From NCBI GenBank assembly GCA_001931905.2, contig MSJI02000243.1:1-17942 (forward strand): DNA of 17,942 bases, given 5' to 3'. How positions within the stretch are numbered: the first letter of the stretch is position 1; each line of letters begins with the position of its first letter. Below are positions 16,558 through 17,942 of this stretch, one piece after another. The translations under genes and the position numbers were made by a program. The DNA is from Cladosporium sp. IMV 00045 (Eukaryota; Ascomycota; Dothideomycetes; Cladosporiales; Cladosporiaceae). The notes under the pieces were generated by a model. That model did not search any database, was not told where the DNA came from, and saw only the letters and a program-made list of their open reading frames with translations.

Positions 16558-17488
16558 GCTGGCGAAAGCAGCAGATTGCGAGTCGTGATTATGCTTCGTA
16601 TATATGTAGTGTAGGATGTTGTGTTATGTAGGGATCTCGACTTTCTTAGGTCATCATCAAGCAAGCAATAAATCGCCTCCAGGTAGGCGCGTCAGGCTGT
16701 CACTACGGTGGACCAGACGCGCGCCTCACAAAGTGGCCCCGCGCGCGAATCACGGCCGACTTATCAGATGGAAAAGCTTGGCGGGTAAGAGCACCTCCGT
16801 CGCTCCGCGTTTTGGGAAGGTATAAGATTTCTCTTCCTCAACTTCGCAGCTTTCTTCTCTCACCACGCTTCCACGCGATCCGACAGTCATGGCATTCCCG
16901 ACGCACCTCTTGCACTACCTGGAGAAAGACTGATGACGAGTCTGCATGTGTGATCAGCGATCGCCATGGTCTGTCGGATCGAGGAAAGCACCGTCCACCA
17001 CCCAACGCCATCTCCCATACGGTAAGGAACCCCACTCCCTCTCCTCGCAGCGACCACCAAAGGATGCAATTATCACGAACAATCCAATTCCTATAGCGTC
17101 ATGAAGGAACTATACAACTCTAGAATTACTCTGACCACTTGTGGTCTTGAATCTGGATGCGATGCACGAATTGACGTCAAAGGACACCAGCTGACATCCA
17201 TCTTAGGGAGTTCTGACACCTAGGCGCATAAAATATGCTATGCACTATACACATCCGAGTCTGGACGCTCACACGAATCTCAATTGTAAAAGGTAAGCTT
17301 TCCAACATTCCAATACACTTCCACCTTCCCCCTCCGATTGATGATACTGTGACAAATGGCATTCCTCGAACATGAATATACTATGTTGAATGTTGTCAAA
17401 ACTTAAGTTTCAGCCTTGTCTGACTACACATCTATCTCTCGCATTCATGGCATTGTTCTTGTAAATCAGACACTAACAAGACGCTCAG

Positions 17489-17615
17489 GTACTTCACACT
17501 CTCCCTGAACTTCCCCAACTTCCACGATGAGACCTACAACGCAACGGGCGGACAGACCAAGTCCTCAGTCTGCATCCGCAAAAAGCGAAGGCGTACAAAC
17601 CTTCGTGGGTGTTAG
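17489..17615 (+). other. Putative terminal exon or gene relic
   Basis: A CTAAC branch-like site (17472-17476) and CTCAG ending at 17488 precede a 41-codon open frame ending at TAG 17613-17615. Of its first 20 codons, 14 end in C, as in the strongly biased genes here. The peptide starts YFTLSLNFPNFHDETYN and ends in a basic patch (IRKKRRR). A candidate first exon with ATG at 16966 and donor GTAAGG at 17022 is in matching phase, but the intron would be 467 nt, long for this genome. No family is recognised. Confidence 0.3.
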
Positions 17616-17785
17616 GCTGGGTCCTTGATTGTTGAGAAAGCGTCGACTGATCTTTGCTCCGCAACGCCTTATCATGTGCATAGCAAGCGTTTCGAGAATG
17701 ATATACTGACTACGTTCTCAGGTTAGCACGAACTTCCCCTCAACACCCTCATTCTGCAATGATGAACAACTATTCACACTGTTTG

Positions 17786-17818
17786 AACGGCCTACGGTGT
17801 AAACGACTGTAGGCCGTT
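17786..17818. repeat. Perfect 10-bp inverted repeat with 13-nt loop
   Basis: AACGGCCTAC at 17786-17795 is the exact reverse complement of GTAGGCCGTT at 17809-17818. The 13-nt loop is GGTGTAAACGACT. It is not in any gene I can support, and there is no T-run after it. Confidence 0.7.
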
Positions 17819-17942
17819 ATGAACGTACATTACACTGAAAATTCTGATTTAATGAGCCTGATTGCATCGCTTATTACCTTCTTGCTACCGAGCATCATGG
17901 TTGGATCAAAAACTGACTGGCCTTTCAGTGACCCAGTGATAC

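Larger units (their letters stand above)
16558..17942. other. Right-end region without a confident gene; includes upstream region of the Brc1-like gene
   Basis: No long open frame. ACGCG/CGCGT cores occur at 16688-16692, 16717-16721 and 16806-16810, 131-253 bp upstream of the Brc1-like start. Splice-like sites and a short C-biased exon candidate (17489-17615) suggest either a small multi-exon gene on the + strand or a relic. A short ATG frame at 17100-17222 (about 40 codons) has no recognisable features. A perfect hairpin lies near the right end. Confidence 0.5.

Noticed and set aside
1..17942. Transposons, RIP-degraded repeats, CRISPR arrays or a secondary-metabolite cluster
   Set aside because: No transposase or reverse-transcriptase motifs, long terminal repeats, AT-rich decayed blocks, spaced repeats or biosynthetic enzymes were seen.

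Overview
The window is nuclear DNA of a filamentous ascomycete (Pezizomycotina; the style suggests a Dothideomycete, but this is inference). The reasons are short GT-AG introns (50, 51 and 73 nt in the genes I could resolve) with CTRAC-type branch sites, eukaryotic start contexts, no operons, and recognisable single-copy fungal genes. I see no plasmid, phage, bacterial, CRISPR, rRNA or tRNA features, and no recognisable transposon.

Layout, left to right. 1-585: the 3' end of an alanine/proline/glutamate-rich, lysine-patched protein (+; perhaps a PH-domain/Meu6-like tail). 1877-2837: a UBTD1/2-like ubiquitin-domain protein (+) whose first coding exon is only the ATG; splicing creates an MGCC lipidation signal. 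3228-4145: a LYR-motif protein (+) with a charged helical tail. 4828-5364: an unknown small basic/acidic protein (+) with three copies of a short C-terminal motif. 5464-6461: a tentative two-exon hypothetical gene (-). 7144-8660: a Ste11/FMF-1-type HMG-box transcription factor (-), two exons. 8661-11348: a 2.7 kb stretch with no confident gene, holding a cluster of CTTTGTCT motifs that resemble the binding core of that HMG-box family. 11349-12566 (-) and 12888-13586 (+): ACL4 (Rpl4 chaperone) and GIR2 (RWD/DFRP protein), head to head over 321 bp. 13810-16557: an Rtt107/Brc1-like multi-BRCT DNA-damage scaffold (-), two exons, convergent with GIR2. 16558-17942: no confident gene, but a well-biased putative exon at 17489-17615 and a perfect 10-bp hairpin at 17786-17818.

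The genes are mostly unrelated housekeeping and regulatory loci rather than one pathway. The only functional pairing is ACL4/GIR2: both serve ribosome or translation control and share a possible bidirectional promoter. I did not find a clear new multi-gene system. The most unusual signals are (a) an abrupt switch in synonymous codon choice, from C-ending to G/T-ending, part-way through four genes on both strands; (b) the ATG-only coding exon of the UBTD-like gene; (c) the CTTTGTCT cluster upstream of the HMG-box gene, which could mean autoregulation; and (d) the four-copy TTGATGACC array upstream of the unknown 178-residue gene.
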